Below, piece by piece: positions 5,777 through 6,122 of a stretch of DNA of 6,122 nucleotides (positions within the stretch are counted from its first letter, which is position 1; each line of letters starts with the position of its first letter). A model generated the notes under the pieces. It saw only the letters and a program-made list of their open reading frames with translations, had not been told where the DNA came from and did no database searches. The stretch is from an uncultured beta proteobacterium (GTDB taxonomy: Bacteria > Pseudomonadota > Gammaproteobacteria > Burkholderiales > Rhodocyclaceae): contig CAJBIL010000311.1 in assembly GCA_903953145.1 (NCBI GenBank), positions 1 to 6,122 of the forward strand. The letters run 5' to 3'. Position numbers and translations under genes: made by a program.

Positions 5777-6122
5777 ATGCACGGAAACCATCAAAGCATC
5801 AACATTGAAGCGCTGCTGTCGCATGTGCCGCTTTTTAACGGTCTGGCACCCGATGAAATCTCGCGCATCGCACGCGGCACCCGCGAAATCAATGCTGCCC
5901 GTGGCGACATCCTGTTTCACAAGGGTGATATTTCCAACGGTTTCCATCTCATTGTCTATGGCCAGGTCAAACTGGCGTTTACCTCGCCACAGGGTGGTGA
6001 AAAAGTCGTCGATATTCTCACCCAGGGGCAATCTTTCGGCGAGGCCGTGATGTTCATGGAGCGGCCGTACATGGTCTACGCGCAGGCACTGACCGACACC
6101 CTCCTGATGCACCTGTCCAAAG
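5777..6122 (+). CDS. Crp/Fnr-superfamily regulator, DNR-like, N-terminal part
   Basis: The frame opens at ATG 5777 and runs to the window edge without a stop (115 residues), so the gene is cut off. The visible part is the cyclic-nucleotide-binding-type sensor domain: a helical start (IEALLSHVPLFNGLAPDEI, 10-28), then ILFHKGD (45-51), FHLIVYGQVKLAF (56-68), PQGGEKVVDIL (71-81) and SFGEAVMFMERP (86-97). The GEAVMFME segment resembles the FAEAMMFMD of DNR proteins. There is no Cys in the visible part, so it lacks the N-terminal Fe-S cysteines of FNR; this favours a DNR/NnrR-type NO sensor that uses haem. The C-terminal helix-turn-helix is outside the window. The frame has a TGA at 5726-5728 and no other likely start; a weak GGA lies eight bases before the ATG. 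Placed after norD, it is the probable regulator of the cluster. The symbol dnr is likely but not certain. Confidence 0.85.
   Translation, partial: MHGNHQSINIEALLSHVPLFNGLAPDEISRIARGTREINAARGDILFHKGDISNGFHLIVYGQVKLAFTSPQGGEKVVDILTQGQSFGEAVMFMERPYMVYAQALTDTLLMHLSK

Noticed and set aside
5739..6050. Complete 103-codon + strand frame near the 3' end
   Set aside because: It is in a different frame from the Crp/Fnr-like protein starting at 5777, whose sensor-domain motifs are clear.
1..6122. CRISPR arrays, insertion sequences, tRNA or rRNA genes
   Set aside because: No spaced direct repeats, terminal inverted repeats, transposase motifs or structural RNA signatures were found; nearly all sequence is accounted for by the nor genes.

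Overview
The window is a denitrification locus centred on cytochrome-c-dependent nitric oxide reductase (cNOR). All genes are on the + strand. The GC-rich codon use, the gene order and the close resemblance of the encoded proteins to proteobacterial Nor proteins suggest a denitrifying proteobacterium. A betaproteobacterium (for example the Rhodocyclales/Dechloromonas-Thauera type) is my best guess from general resemblance, but this is not proven by the sequence.

Layout. (1) 1-405 is the C-terminal part of norB, the catalytic subunit, including the paired His haem ligands. It is followed by a strong intrinsic terminator (439-470). (2) 471-594 is an intergenic promoter region with an FNR/DNR-like half-palindrome box (547-560) and a -10-like hexamer (582-587) very close to the next start codon. 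(3) 595-2328 holds norE (cytochrome oxidase subunit III-like), norF (small subunit IV-like membrane protein) and norQ (MoxR-type AAA+ ATPase), tightly packed. (4) 2330-3758 holds two genes not part of the classic norCBQDEF set: a small three-helix membrane protein resembling the DUF4870/Tic20-like group, and a CcoG/NapH/NosR-like membrane polyferredoxin. They sit between norQ and norD. (5) 3820-5658 is norD, a VWA-domain protein with an intact MIDAS. (6) After a 118-base gap, 5777-6122 is the start of a Crp/Fnr-superfamily regulator of the DNR type. It runs off the window, so it has no stop codon here.

How they fit together. NorB (with NorC, presumably upstream) reduces NO to N2O. NorQ and NorD form a AAA+/VWA chaperone pair thought to insert the non-haem iron (FeB) or otherwise activate NorB. 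NorE and NorF are membrane accessory proteins that improve NO reduction. The DNR-like protein is the likely NO- or low-oxygen-responsive activator. The terminator and the candidate promoter suggest that the structural genes and the accessory genes form separate transcription units under the same type of regulator. The most interesting part is the two-gene insert between norQ and norD, which links a membrane Fe-S electron-transfer or metal-handling protein to the NOR maturation pair.
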